A stretch of DNA of 58,263 nt from assembly GCF_002939385.1 (NCBI RefSeq), contig NZ_MULI01000045.1, forward strand, positions 1 to 58,263, read 5' to 3'. The stretch is from Streptomyces sp. MH60. GTDB taxonomy: Bacteria > Actinomycetota > Actinomycetes > Streptomycetales > Streptomycetaceae. Each line of letters begins with the position of its first letter. Within the stretch, counting starts at the first letter, position 1. The translations under genes and the position numbers were made by a program. Of the stretch, positions 32,717 to 40,782 are shown one piece after another. Under the pieces are notes generated by a model. That model did no database searches. It was not told where the DNA came from and saw only the letters and a list, made by a program, of their open reading frames with translations.

Positions 32717-33379
32717 TCACCCGGGTGCCACGAACCCCGACTCGTACGCCATGATCACCGCCTGGGTGCGGTCCCGCGCCCCCAGCTTCGCCAGTACGGC
32801 GCTCACGTGCGACTTCACCGTCTCCGTGCCGACCACCAGCCGGGCGGCGATCTCCGCGTTCGACAACCCCCGCGCCATCAGCCGCAGCACCTCCCCCTCC
32901 CGCTCGGTCAGCCGCGCGCGCTCCAACTCGGCGCGGGCCGCGCGGTTCCCGCCGCCGGCGCCGTACTCGGCGGCCAGCTGCCGCACCGCGGCGGGGAACA
33001 GCAGGGACTCACCCTCGGCGATCAGCCGTACCGCGTGCACGATCTCGGCCGGGCGGGCGCGTTTGAGCAGGAACCCGTCGGCGCCCGCCCGCAGCGCCTC
33101 GTACACGTACTCGTCGTTCTCGAAGGTCGTCACCACGAGGATCTTCGGCGGTTCCGCCACCGTCCGCAGCAGCGCGCGCGTCGCCTCGATGCCGTCCAGC
33201 AACGGCATCCGGACGTCCATGGCGACCACGTCCGGCCGCGTCTGCCGCACCAGCGGGATGACCGCCGCCCCGTCGGCCGCCTCACCGACCACCTCGATGT
33301 CCGGCTGCGCCTCCAGCACCGCCCGCAGCCCGGCGCGCACCAGCGGTTCGTCGTCGACGAGCAGCACTCTGACCGGCAT
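32717..33379 (-). CDS. NarL/LuxR-type response regulator
   Basis: This 220-residue protein starts ATG 33379 (MPVRVLLVDDEPLVRAGLRA). The receiver domain has the DD pair, the phospho-acceptor in VAMDVRMPLLDG, TTF and the late Lys in LLKRARP. The C-terminal LuxR HTH is LTEREGEVLRLMARGLSN followed by TVKSHVSAVLAKL. It lies 14 bases after the histidine kinase gene, so the two form one operon. The divergent ABC exporter operon 1.3 kb away is the likely target, as in many antibiotic-responsive two-component/ABC sets. Confidence 0.95.
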   Translation of the reverse strand: MPVRVLLVDDEPLVRAGLRAVLEAQPDIEVVGEAADGAAVIPLVRQTRPDVVAMDVRMPLLDGIEATRALLRTVAEPPKILVVTTFENDEYVYEALRAGADGFLLKRARPAEIVHAVRLIAEGESLLFPAAVRQLAAEYGAGGGNRAARAELERARLTEREGEVLRLMARGLSNAEIAARLVVGTETVKSHVSAVLAKLGARDRTQAVIMAYESGFVAPG

Positions 33380-33393
33380 CCGCCCAGCGTAGA

Positions 33394-34551
33394 TCAGCCC
33401 AACGGCAGCTCCACGCGCACCTGCCAGTCCCCGGCGCCGTCCGGTCCCGTGTGCGCCCGGCCGCCCAGCAGCGCGGCCCGTTCCCGGATGCCGCGCAGCC
33501 CGCTCCCGCGGCCCGGGGCGGCCCCGTCGTCCGGCAGCGGATTGCGCACCGCGAGGGTGAGGGCGCCCTCGGCGACCCGGACGTGGACCCGGGCCGGCAC
33601 CTCGCCGGCGTGCCGCAGCACGTTGGTCAGCGCCTCCTGAAGGATGCGGTAGCCCTCTCGGGAGACCGGGCCCGGCAGGGTCTCCAGCGGACCGGCGAAC
33701 TCGGCGTCGACCGTGGCCCCGGAGGCCCGCGCGGACTCCAGGAGCCGGTCGGCGTCGGTGAGCGTCGGCCTGGAGCTCGCCGGCCGCTCCGACTCCCGCA
33801 GCACGCCGAGCACCCGCTCCAGATCCTCCAGCGCGGCCCTGCCCGTCTCCTCGATCGCCGTCAGGGCCCGGTCGGTGAACTCCGGGCTGTTCGCCGCGCG
33901 GGCGGCCCCCGCCTGGACGACGGCGACGGTCAGCGCGTGGCCGATGGAGTCGTGCAGCTCGCGGGCGATGCGGGTGCGCTCCAGGAGTCGCTCGGTGCGT
34001 TCTTCGAGGGCATGGAGCCGTTCGGTGGCGGAAGGCCCGAGCAGCGCACGGGCCCCGGCCGTGGCCAGGGCGCCGAGGCCCACCACGGCGCCGTACAGGG
34101 CGAGGAGGGGGAGCGGCGCGAGGAGCGCGTACGCCCAGTGCGGCGCCGCGTCCCGCAGGAGCGGTATGTCGTCCACCCGTTCGCCCACCGCGAGCCGGAC
34201 CAGCTCGACGGCGAGAACAGGCAGCCAGACGCAGACGCCCGTGGTCAGGGCGCCCAGCAGCATGCGCAGCTCCAGCCACACCACCGTGCGCAGCCGGTCC
34301 CGCCGGTTCGCCGAGGGGGCCACCGAGAAGGCGGCGTCCTCGTGGCCGGGCGTGAGCAGCAGACGGGCCTGCACGCCCTCGCCGGTCCGCACCGCCGGAA
34401 CGAACCCGAGCGGGACCAGCACCACCGCGGGCACCCACAGCGTCGTGTCGTCGATGAGCGCCCACACGCTGACCACCAGCATGGGCACCCACAGGTGCAG
34501 CAGTCGGGTGTACGTCGTCCCCCGGCACAGCGGACGCAGAAGGCGGGTCAT
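33394..34551 (-). CDS. HisKA_3 sensor histidine kinase
   Basis: This is a 385-residue protein starting ATG 34551. The N-terminal half has about four to five membrane helices (residues 15-55, 92-120, 138-170). The dimerisation/phospho-acceptor segment RIARELHDSIGHALTVAV carries His200. The ATPase region shows LQEALTNVLRHAG (N box) and GSGLRGIRERAALLGG (G box). There is no large extracellular sensor loop, so it probably detects membrane stress or a membrane-active compound. It is divergent from the ABC transporter genes (108-base gap) and co-directional with its response regulator. Confidence 0.94.
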   Translation of the reverse strand: MTRLLRPLCRGTTYTRLLHLWVPMLVVSVWALIDDTTLWVPAVVLVPLGFVPAVRTGEGVQARLLLTPGHEDAAFSVAPSANRRDRLRTVVWLELRMLLGALTTGVCVWLPVLAVELVRLAVGERVDDIPLLRDAAPHWAYALLAPLPLLALYGAVVGLGALATAGARALLGPSATERLHALEERTERLLERTRIARELHDSIGHALTVAVVQAGAARAANSPEFTDRALTAIEETGRAALEDLERVLGVLRESERPASSRPTLTDADRLLESARASGATVDAEFAGPLETLPGPVSREGYRILQEALTNVLRHAGEVPARVHVRVAEGALTLAVRNPLPDDGAAPGRGSGLRGIRERAALLGGRAHTGPDGAGDWQVRVELPLG

Positions 34552-34659
34552 TCCGGCATCGTGTCAGCCGCCACCGACACCGGACCTCCCCCGCACGGGG
34601 GAGAAGGTCTCCACCGGCGGGGGAGGCACCGCCCCCGCACCGACCGGCACGCTGCTGCC

Positions 34660-35586
34660 ATGACCAGCATCGACGTCCGGAACCTCACCAAGGAGTACGG
34701 CACCCGACGAGCCGTCGACGACCTCACCTTCACCGTGCGCCCCGGCCGCGTCACCGGCTTCCTCGGCCCCAACGGCGCCGGCAAGTCCACCACCATGCGG
34801 CTCGTCCTGGGTCTGGACCGGCCCACCTCCGGGACCGCGACCGTCGGCGGACGCGCCTACACCACCCTGCACGAGCCGCTGCGGCACGTCGGCGCCCTGC
34901 TCGACGCGGACGCCGCCCACGGCTCGCGCACCGCCCGGAACCACCTGCGCGTCCTGGCGGCGAGCAACCGCGTCCCCGCGCGGCGGGTCGACGAGGTGAT
35001 GGAGGAGACGGGCATCGCCGCCGTGGCCCGCCGCCGGGTGAGGACGTACTCCCTCGGCATGCGCCAACGGCTGGGCATCGCCGCCGCGCTGCTGGGCGAC
35101 CCAGAAGTGGTGATGCTGGACGAGCCGTCCAACGGGCTGGACCCCGAGGGCATCATCTGGGTCCGCGGACTGCTGCGCCGGATGGCGGCCGAGGGACGCA
35201 CGGTCCTGGTCTCCAGTCACCTGATGAACGAGACCGCGTCCTTCGCCGACCACCTGGTCGTCCTCGGCCGGGGCCGCCTGCTCGCCGACACGCCGATGCG
35301 GGAGTTCATCGACGCGCGCGTGCGGCCCCGGGTGCGCGTCCGGACGCCGGACGCGACCGGGCTGAAGGCCGCTCTCGCCCGGCACGGCCATGACGCCGTG
35401 GAACACGACGACGGCCACTGGACCGTGGACCACGCGCGCGTGGAGGACATCGGCCGGATCGTGTCCGGCGCGGGCGTGCCCCTCCTCGAACTGGCCGCGG
35501 ACGAAGGCACGCTGGAACAGGCCTACCTCGACCTGACCGCCACCGAGACCGAGTTCGCCGCACAGCCCCAGGAGACCCGACCATGA
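34660..35586 (+). CDS. ABC transporter ATP-binding protein
   Basis: This 308-residue protein starts ATG 34660 (MTSIDVRNLTKEYGTRRAVD). It has Walker A GPNGAGKST, signature YSLGMRQRL, Walker B VVMLDEP, the H-loop VSSHLMNE and a roughly 90-residue C-terminal domain of DrrA/CcmA-type exporters. It pairs with the permease, whose start overlaps its stop (ATGA at 35583-35586). The divergent kinase/regulator pair probably senses the exported compound. It is likely a drug or peptide exporter. The substrate is unknown. Confidence 0.94.
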   Translation: MTSIDVRNLTKEYGTRRAVDDLTFTVRPGRVTGFLGPNGAGKSTTMRLVLGLDRPTSGTATVGGRAYTTLHEPLRHVGALLDADAAHGSRTARNHLRVLAASNRVPARRVDEVMEETGIAAVARRRVRTYSLGMRQRLGIAAALLGDPEVVMLDEPSNGLDPEGIIWVRGLLRRMAAEGRTVLVSSHLMNETASFADHLVVLGRGRLLADTPMREFIDARVRPRVRVRTPDATGLKAALARHGHDAVEHDDGHWTVDHARVEDIGRIVSGAGVPLLELAADEGTLEQAYLDLTATETEFAAQPQETRP

Positions 35587-36308
35587 ATCTCGCGCCCGTC
35601 CTCCGCGCGGAGGCGCTCAAGGTGCTCACCCTGCGCTCGCTGTGCGGCACGCTGGCGGCACTGTTCGCTGCCACCACCGCGTTCTCCGCGCTGGCGGGGG
35701 TGTCCGACACCTCCGACCCGGACTTCGACCCGCTGTTCACGGCCCTGTCAGGAGTCATGCCGGGCCAGATCGCGGCCGTCGCCTTCGGAGCCGTCGTCGT
35801 CTCCAGCGAGTACCAGGGCAACGGGATCCGGCTCACCCTGGCCGCGGTTCCGCAGCGCGGGCGGTGGTTCGCGGCGAAGCTGGCGGTCGTCGCCGTACCG
35901 GCCCTCGGGGTGAGCCTGGTCACGGCACTGGCCGCCCTGCTCGCCGCGCGCGCGGGTCTCGGCACGGCGGCGGACGCGCTCACCGTCGGCGAGCAGGTCC
36001 GGGGCGTCGTGGGCTGCGGGATCTACCTCATGCTCATGGCCCTGTTCGCGGCCGGACTCACCGTCCTGTTCCGCAGTGGCGTGGCCACCCTGTCCACCTT
36101 GGTCCCGTTCATCCTGATCGTCTCCTTCGTGATCGGGGACGCGGCGGGCACCGTCGCCGACTTCCTGCCGGACAAGGCCGGGCAGACCGTCCTTCACCAG
36201 ACGCACGAGGGGGTCCCGGGGCCCTGGACGGGGCTCGCGGTGACTGCACTGTGGGCGGCGGCCGCGCTCCTCGCCGGATTCTGGCGGCTGCGCCGCCGGG
36301 ACGCCTGA
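35583..36308 (+). CDS. ABC-2 type transporter permease
   Basis: This 241-residue protein has six probable membrane helices, in the usual order for ABC-2 permeases that work with short ATPases. EYQGNGIRLTLAAVPQRGRWFAAKL between helices 2 and 3 (SSEYQGNGIRLTL) is the characteristic coupling segment. It overlaps the ATPase gene by 4 bases and forms the membrane half of the exporter. The operon probably ends here: the next gene starts 66 bases on, is soluble and is not obviously related. Confidence 0.9.
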   Translation: MNLAPVLRAEALKVLTLRSLCGTLAALFAATTAFSALAGVSDTSDPDFDPLFTALSGVMPGQIAAVAFGAVVVSSEYQGNGIRLTLAAVPQRGRWFAAKLAVVAVPALGVSLVTALAALLAARAGLGTAADALTVGEQVRGVVGCGIYLMLMALFAAGLTVLFRSGVATLSTLVPFILIVSFVIGDAAGTVADFLPDKAGQTVLHQTHEGVPGPWTGLAVTALWAAAALLAGFWRLRRRDA

Positions 36309-36374
36309 CACCGGACGGGCGGAGGGCCGGCTGACGCCCCGCCAATTGTCAGTGGCGGCGGGTTTACTGGACAC

Positions 36375-36815
36375 ATGAACATCGCGCGGCACCTCGCCCT
36401 CGTCGACGAGCTGTGCTTCCGGCCCTTCCCGGCGGAGCACTGCCCGTCGGACGAGGGCACCGCGGCTCCCGGGTACTTCACGGCGGTGCTGGAGCGCAGC
36501 CACGGCCTGGGCGGCCGGGACCCGGGGGAGCGGGCGGCGACGGTCGAGCAGTACGAGAAGGTCAGGGACGCTCTCTACGAGCGTCTCGCCCCGCGCTGGG
36601 GCGAGACGGACCCCTACAACCTGCAGACGGTCCTGCTGCGGACCGAGCGGGAGGAGATACCCGAGCCGTGGGCCGGCCTCAGCGCCCGCGCGCGGGTGGC
36701 CCACCTCTGGGAGGCCGAGGGCACCGGCCGCTGGGTCGCGGTGGCCGTCGCCGACCGCGACGAGACGGACGAGGTGCTGCTGCTGGTGGTGGTCACGCAG
36801 GAGGCGCCACCGTGA
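36375..36815 (+). CDS. Conserved-type hypothetical protein
   Basis: This 146-residue soluble protein starts ATG 36375 (MNIARHLALVDELCFRPFPA). It is acidic, with no membrane segment or signal. YEKVRDALYERLAPRWGET and WVAVAVADRDETDEVLLLVVVT suggest an alpha/beta fold of unknown function. I do not recognise a family. Codon usage and third-position GC are normal, so it looks like a real gene. It ends 9 bases from the convergent mug gene. Confidence 0.65.
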   Translation: MNIARHLALVDELCFRPFPAEHCPSDEGTAAPGYFTAVLERSHGLGGRDPGERAATVEQYEKVRDALYERLAPRWGETDPYNLQTVLLRTEREEIPEPWAGLSARARVAHLWEAEGTGRWVAVAVADRDETDEVLLLVVVTQEAPP

Positions 36816-36824
36816 CCGCCCCGC

Positions 36825-37376
36825 CTACACCCGCGGCTCCGCCGCGACCCGCAGCCGGGCGAACTCCTCCGCCATCGTCCGCGCCGTCCAGTGCGCGTTC
36901 AGCCCGCTCGGGTTCGGCAGCACCCACACCCGGGTGTCGCCGAACGTCCGCTCCTGCGGCCCCACTTGCGCCTGCCGCTCGTCGAACGCGGTCCGGTACG
37001 CGGTGACACCGACCACGGCCAGCCAGCGGGGACGCAGCCGCGCCACCTTCGCGGTCAGCAGCCGACCGCCCTCCCGGTACTCCTCGGCGGTCAGCTCGTC
37101 CGCCCGTGCGCTGGCCCGCGCCACGACGTTCGTGATGCCGAGCCCGTAGGAGGGCAACTGGTCCTGTTCCGACGGCTTCAGCAGCCGCGGTGTGAACCCG
37201 GACAGATGCAGGACGGGCCAGAAACGGTTGCCGGGACGGGCGAAGTGGTGTCCCGTCGCCGCCGTCATCAGGCCGGGGTTGATGCCGCAGAACAGCACAC
37301 GGAGGCCGTCCGCGACGACGTCCGGCACGAGACGGTCGCGGGCGGCTTCCAGCTCGGCCCGGGTGAAGCGGGTCAG
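36825..37376 (-). CDS. mug: G/U mismatch-specific uracil-DNA glycosylase Mug
   Basis: This protein of about 183 residues has VLFCGINPGLMTAATGHHFA (active-site motif GINPGL) and WVLPNPSGLNAHW (motif NPSGLN), both diagnostic for Mug/TDG. It removes uracil or ethenocytosine opposite G. The start is unclear. No ATG or GTG gives a complete N-terminus; the best candidate is CTG at 37376-37374, whose last two bases plus the next form the TGA stop of purB (CTGA overlap), giving (M)TRFTRAELEAARDRL. A start further upstream inside purB cannot be excluded. It is co-directional with purB. Confidence 0.88.
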   Translation of the reverse strand: MTRFTRAELEAARDRLVPDVVADGLRVLFCGINPGLMTAATGHHFARPGNRFWPVLHLSGFTPRLLKPSEQDQLPSYGLGITNVVARASARADELTAEEYREGGRLLTAKVARLRPRWLAVVGVTAYRTAFDERQAQVGPQERTFGDTRVWVLPNPSGLNAHWTARTMAEEFARLRVAAEPRV

Positions 37377-38815
37377 AGGATCGCCCCGGGGGTGTAGCCC
37401 GCGGCCTCGGGGTGCCGCTTGACGATCTCCTCGATCCGGCCGACGACGACACCGACCTGGTCGGCCGCCGCGCCGGTGAAGGAGAGCTTGTCGGCCATCA
37501 GCGCGTCCAGCGAGGCGCGGTCCAGCGGGATGCGGTCGTCGGCGGCCAGCTTGTCCAGCAGCTCGTTGCGCTCGGCGCCCTGCTCGCGCATGGCCAGCGC
37601 GGAGGCCACCGCGTTCTCCTTGATGGCCTCGTGCGCGACCTCGCGGCCGACACCGGCCCGCACCGCGCCCATCAGCACCTTGGTGGTGGCCAGGAACGGC
37701 AGGTAGCGGTCCAGCTCCCGGGCGACGACGGCCGGGAAGGCACCGAACTCGTCGAGCACGGTCAGGAAGGTCTCCAGCAGCCCGTCGAGGGCGAAGAACG
37801 CGTCGGGGAGGGCCACACGGCGCACCACCGAGCAGGACACGTCGCCCTCGTTCCACTGGTCGCCCGCCAGCTCACCGGTCATCGAGGCGTAGCCGCGCAG
37901 GATCACCATCAGGCCGTTGACGCGCTCGCAGGAGCGGGTGTTCATCTTGTGCGGCATCGCGGACGAGCCGACCTGGCCCGGCTTGAAGCCCTCGGTGACC
38001 AGCTCGTGCCCGGCCATCAGCCGGATGGTCTTGGCCAGCGAGGACGGCGCCGCGGCCAGCTGCACCAGTGCGGTGACGACCTCGTAGTCCAGGGAGCGCG
38101 GGTAGACCTGGCCGACCGACGTGAAGGCCTGCGAGAAGCCGAGGTGCCCGGCGATCCGCTGCTCCAGCTCGGCGAGCTTGCCCGCGTCGCCGCCGAGCAG
38201 GTCCAGCATGTCCTGGGCGGTGCCGACCGGTCCCTTGATGCCGCGCAGCGGATAGCGGCCGAGCAGCTCCTCCACCCGGCCGTGGGCGACCAGCAGCTCG
38301 TCGGCGGCGGTGGCGAACCGCTTGCCCAGCGTCGTGGCCTGCGCGGCCACGTTGTGCGAGCGACCGGCCATGACCAGCTCGGCGTACTCGCCGGCCAGCT
38401 TGCCGAGGCGGGCCAGGACGGCCACCGAGCGGTCCCGGACCAGCTCCAGCGAGAGCCGGATCTGCAGCTGCTCGACGTTCTCCGTGAGGTCCCGGGAGGT
38501 CATGCCCTTGTGCACGTGCTCGTGCCCGGCGAGGTCGTTGAACTCCTCGATCCGCGCCTTCACGTCGTGCCGGGTGACCTTCTCGCGCTCGGCGATGGAG
38601 GCCAGGTCGACCTGGTCGAGGACGCGCTCGTAGTCGGCGATCGCGGCGTCGGGCACCTCGATGCCCAGGTCCTTCTGGGCCCGCAGCACGGCGAGCCAGA
38701 GCTGCCGTTCGAGCCTCACCTTCTGCTCGGGCGACCAGAGGGTGGCGAGCTCGGCGGAGGCGTAGCGTCCGGCGAGGACGTTCGGGATGCGGGGCTTGGC
38801 GGGAGCGGAAGTCAC
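37373..38815 (-). CDS. purB: Adenylosuccinate lyase
   Basis: This 480-residue protein of the fumarase/aspartase superfamily starts GTG 38815. The signature GSSAMPHKMNTRSCER is complete, with the catalytic-loop Ser. HEHVHKGMTSRDLTENV and AGRSHNVAAQATTLG are the other two conserved regions. It makes two steps of purine synthesis: SAICAR to AICAR and adenylosuccinate to AMP. The N-terminal order (PNVLAGRYASAELATLWSPE) is the long actinobacterial form. There is no Shine-Dalgarno; TAGAAT lies 8 bases before the start, which suggests a leaderless mRNA. mug follows in an overlapping arrangement. Confidence 0.97.
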   Translation of the reverse strand: MTSAPAKPRIPNVLAGRYASAELATLWSPEQKVRLERQLWLAVLRAQKDLGIEVPDAAIADYERVLDQVDLASIAEREKVTRHDVKARIEEFNDLAGHEHVHKGMTSRDLTENVEQLQIRLSLELVRDRSVAVLARLGKLAGEYAELVMAGRSHNVAAQATTLGKRFATAADELLVAHGRVEELLGRYPLRGIKGPVGTAQDMLDLLGGDAGKLAELEQRIAGHLGFSQAFTSVGQVYPRSLDYEVVTALVQLAAAPSSLAKTIRLMAGHELVTEGFKPGQVGSSAMPHKMNTRSCERVNGLMVILRGYASMTGELAGDQWNEGDVSCSVVRRVALPDAFFALDGLLETFLTVLDEFGAFPAVVARELDRYLPFLATTKVLMGAVRAGVGREVAHEAIKENAVASALAMREQGAERNELLDKLAADDRIPLDRASLDALMADKLSFTGAAADQVGVVVGRIEEIVKRHPEAAGYTPGAIL

Positions 38816-38840
38816 GTGTACGGATTCTACTGGCGAATCC
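38816..38840 (-). promoter_or_regulatory. -10-like element giving a possible leaderless purB mRNA, within a dyad
   Basis: Read on the minus strand, TAGAAT is followed by 8 bases and then the GTG start of purB, so a transcript from this -10 would begin at or next to the start codon. GGATTC (38822-38827) and GAATCC (38835-38840) form a 6-bp inverted repeat over the same region. No good -35 hexamer is visible, which lowers confidence. Confidence 0.4.
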
Positions 38841-38900
38841 TGCAGGCCGGCGCCGCGGGGTTTGTCGTCGGAAGCTACGAGAGGCGCCCGACCCGGACGC

Positions 38901-39683
38901 TCATGGCGTCAGGTCCTCACAGGGCAGCAGCTCGGGACGCTTCGGGGGCCGACCGTCGCCGGAGGACCGGCCGGTCAGCCTGCGGCCGATCCAGGGCAGC
39001 AGGTGCTGCCGGGCGAACCGCAGGTCGGTGGTGCGGCGCACGACCCAGCCGGGCGGCGGCGTCGGCGGGACGGGCGCGTGCCAGTCGGGGTCCTCCGGCT
39101 CGTGGCCGAGGGACTGCCACACGGCCTCGGCGACCCGGCGGTGCCCCTCGGCGGTCAGGTGCAGCCGGTCCACGTCCCACAGCCGGGGGTCGGCCAGCGA
39201 CTGGGCGCCGTACAGGTCCACGACCACGGCGCCGTGGCGCTCGGACAGGTCGTCGATGATCGCGAAGAGCGCCTCCATGCGCGGCCGGAAACGATCCAGC
39301 ACCGGGCCCTGGCGGCCGGGGCTGCGCATCAGCACCAGCTGCTCGCAGTGCGGGGCGAGCCGTTCCACGGCCTGCGTCAGCAGATCCCGCACCCGCGCCA
39401 TGTCGCACTTGGGGCGCAGGGTGTCGTTGAGCCCGCCGACCAGCGTGATGACATCGGCTCCCATGGCCGCCGCCACGTCCACCTGCTCGTCGACTATCTG
39501 CCCGATCAGCTTTCCGCGCACCGCGAGGTTGGCGTACCGGAAGCCGGGGGAGCGGGCCGCCATCCGCGCGGCGAGCAGGTCGGCCCAGCCCCGGTAGGAG
39601 CCGTCGGGCAGCAGGTCCGACATGCCCTCGGTGAAGGAGTCGCCGACGGCGACGAGACTGGTGTACGTGGGATTCGTCTGCAT
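38901..39683 (-). CDS. SGNH/GDSL-family hydrolase
   Basis: This 260-residue protein starts ATG 39683. Block I is AVGDSFTEGM (Ser nucleophile in GDS), block II includes NLAVRGKL, block III VGGLNDTLRP (GxND) and block V DVDRLHLTAEG (DxxH). There is no signal peptide, so it is a cytosolic esterase or acyl hydrolase. The C-terminal 60 residues are Pro/Arg-rich and outside the domain. It lies alone between purB and the CNNM-type genes, and the substrate is unknown. Confidence 0.92.
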   Translation of the reverse strand: MQTNPTYTSLVAVGDSFTEGMSDLLPDGSYRGWADLLAARMAARSPGFRYANLAVRGKLIGQIVDEQVDVAAAMGADVITLVGGLNDTLRPKCDMARVRDLLTQAVERLAPHCEQLVLMRSPGRQGPVLDRFRPRMEALFAIIDDLSERHGAVVVDLYGAQSLADPRLWDVDRLHLTAEGHRRVAEAVWQSLGHEPEDPDWHAPVPPTPPPGWVVRRTTDLRFARQHLLPWIGRRLTGRSSGDGRPPKRPELLPCEDLTP

Positions 39684-39768
39684 GGCGACGGAAATGGTAT
39701 CTCCTGCACATACCCGTCGGTCGGTCGCCCTCCACGGCGCCGGCCCGCGGGCGCGCGGCGCGGCGGGC

Positions 39769-40782
39769 TCAGGCCCGTTGCCCGAACAGCTCCCGCAGTA
39801 CGTCCTCCATGGTCACCAGCCCGGCCAGCCGTCCGTCGGACCCGAGCACCGCCGCCAGGTGCGTACGGCTGCGGCGCATGGCGGTGAGCACGTCGTCCAG
39901 CGGGGTCCGCTCGCGCACCCGGGCGATGGGGCGCATGTCCCGCAGGCGGAACGGCAGGTCCCGCGGCGAGGCGTCCAGGGCGTCCTTCACATGCAGGTAC
40001 CCGACGATCCGCCGCCCGTCGTCCACCACGGGGAAGCGGGAGAACCCCGACTGCGCCGACAGCCGCTCCAACTGCTCCGGGGTGATGCCCACGCGCGCGT
40101 GGACGACGCGCTCCAGCGGCAGCACCACGTCCCGCACCGGCCGGCGGCCCAGCTCCAGGGCGTCGTACAGCCGCTCCCTGGCCCGGTCGTCGATCAGCCC
40201 GGCCTCACCGGCGTCCTTGACGATCTCCGCCAGCTCCGCGTCCGTGAACGTCGCCGCCACCTCGTTCTTGGCCTCGACCCTGAGCAGCTTGAGCAGCCCG
40301 TTGGCGAAGGCGTTGACCGTGAAGATCACCGGACGCAGGGCCCGGGACAGCGCCACCAGCGGCGGCCCGAGGATCAGCGCGCTGCGCACCGGCTCGGCCA
40401 GCGCGATGTTCTTCGGCACCATCTCGCCGAGCAGCATGTGCAGATACGTCGCCAGTGCCAGGGCGATCACGAAGGACACCGCGTGCCCGGCGCCCGACGG
40501 CACACCCACCGCGTGGAACACCGGCTCCAGCAGATGGGCGATCGCCGGTTCCGCCACCACACCGAGGACCAGCGTGCACAGTGTGATGCCGAGCTGCGCC
40601 GCCGCCAGCAGCGCCGACACGTGCTCAAGGCCCCACAGCACGCGCTTCGCCCGGGCGTCGCCCTCTTCGGCGTACGGCTCCACCTGGCTGCGGCGCACGG
40701 AGATCAGCGCGAACTCGGCGCCCACGAAGAACGCGTTGACGACCAGGGTCGCCAGACCGATCAGCAGCTGTACGGCGGTCAC
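39769..40782 (-). CDS. CNNM/CorC-type DUF21-CBS membrane protein (second of pair)
   Basis: This 337-residue protein starts GTG 40782, overlapping the upstream stop (GTGA). The N-terminal DUF21 domain has three to four helices and GAEFALISVRRSQVEPYAEE plus YLHMLLGEMVPKNIAL, the core CNNM motif. A CBS pair follows (FSRFPVVDDGRRIVGYLHVKD and HLAAVLGSDGRLAGLVTMEDV). It lacks the C-terminal CorC/HlyC domain its partner has. CNNM proteins move or sense Mg2+ and Co2+. The pair is probably a heteromer. Confidence 0.92.
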   Translation of the reverse strand: MTAVQLLIGLATLVVNAFFVGAEFALISVRRSQVEPYAEEGDARAKRVLWGLEHVSALLAAAQLGITLCTLVLGVVAEPAIAHLLEPVFHAVGVPSGAGHAVSFVIALALATYLHMLLGEMVPKNIALAEPVRSALILGPPLVALSRALRPVIFTVNAFANGLLKLLRVEAKNEVAATFTDAELAEIVKDAGEAGLIDDRARERLYDALELGRRPVRDVVLPLERVVHARVGITPEQLERLSAQSGFSRFPVVDDGRRIVGYLHVKDALDASPRDLPFRLRDMRPIARVRERTPLDDVLTAMRRSRTHLAAVLGSDGRLAGLVTMEDVLRELFGQRA

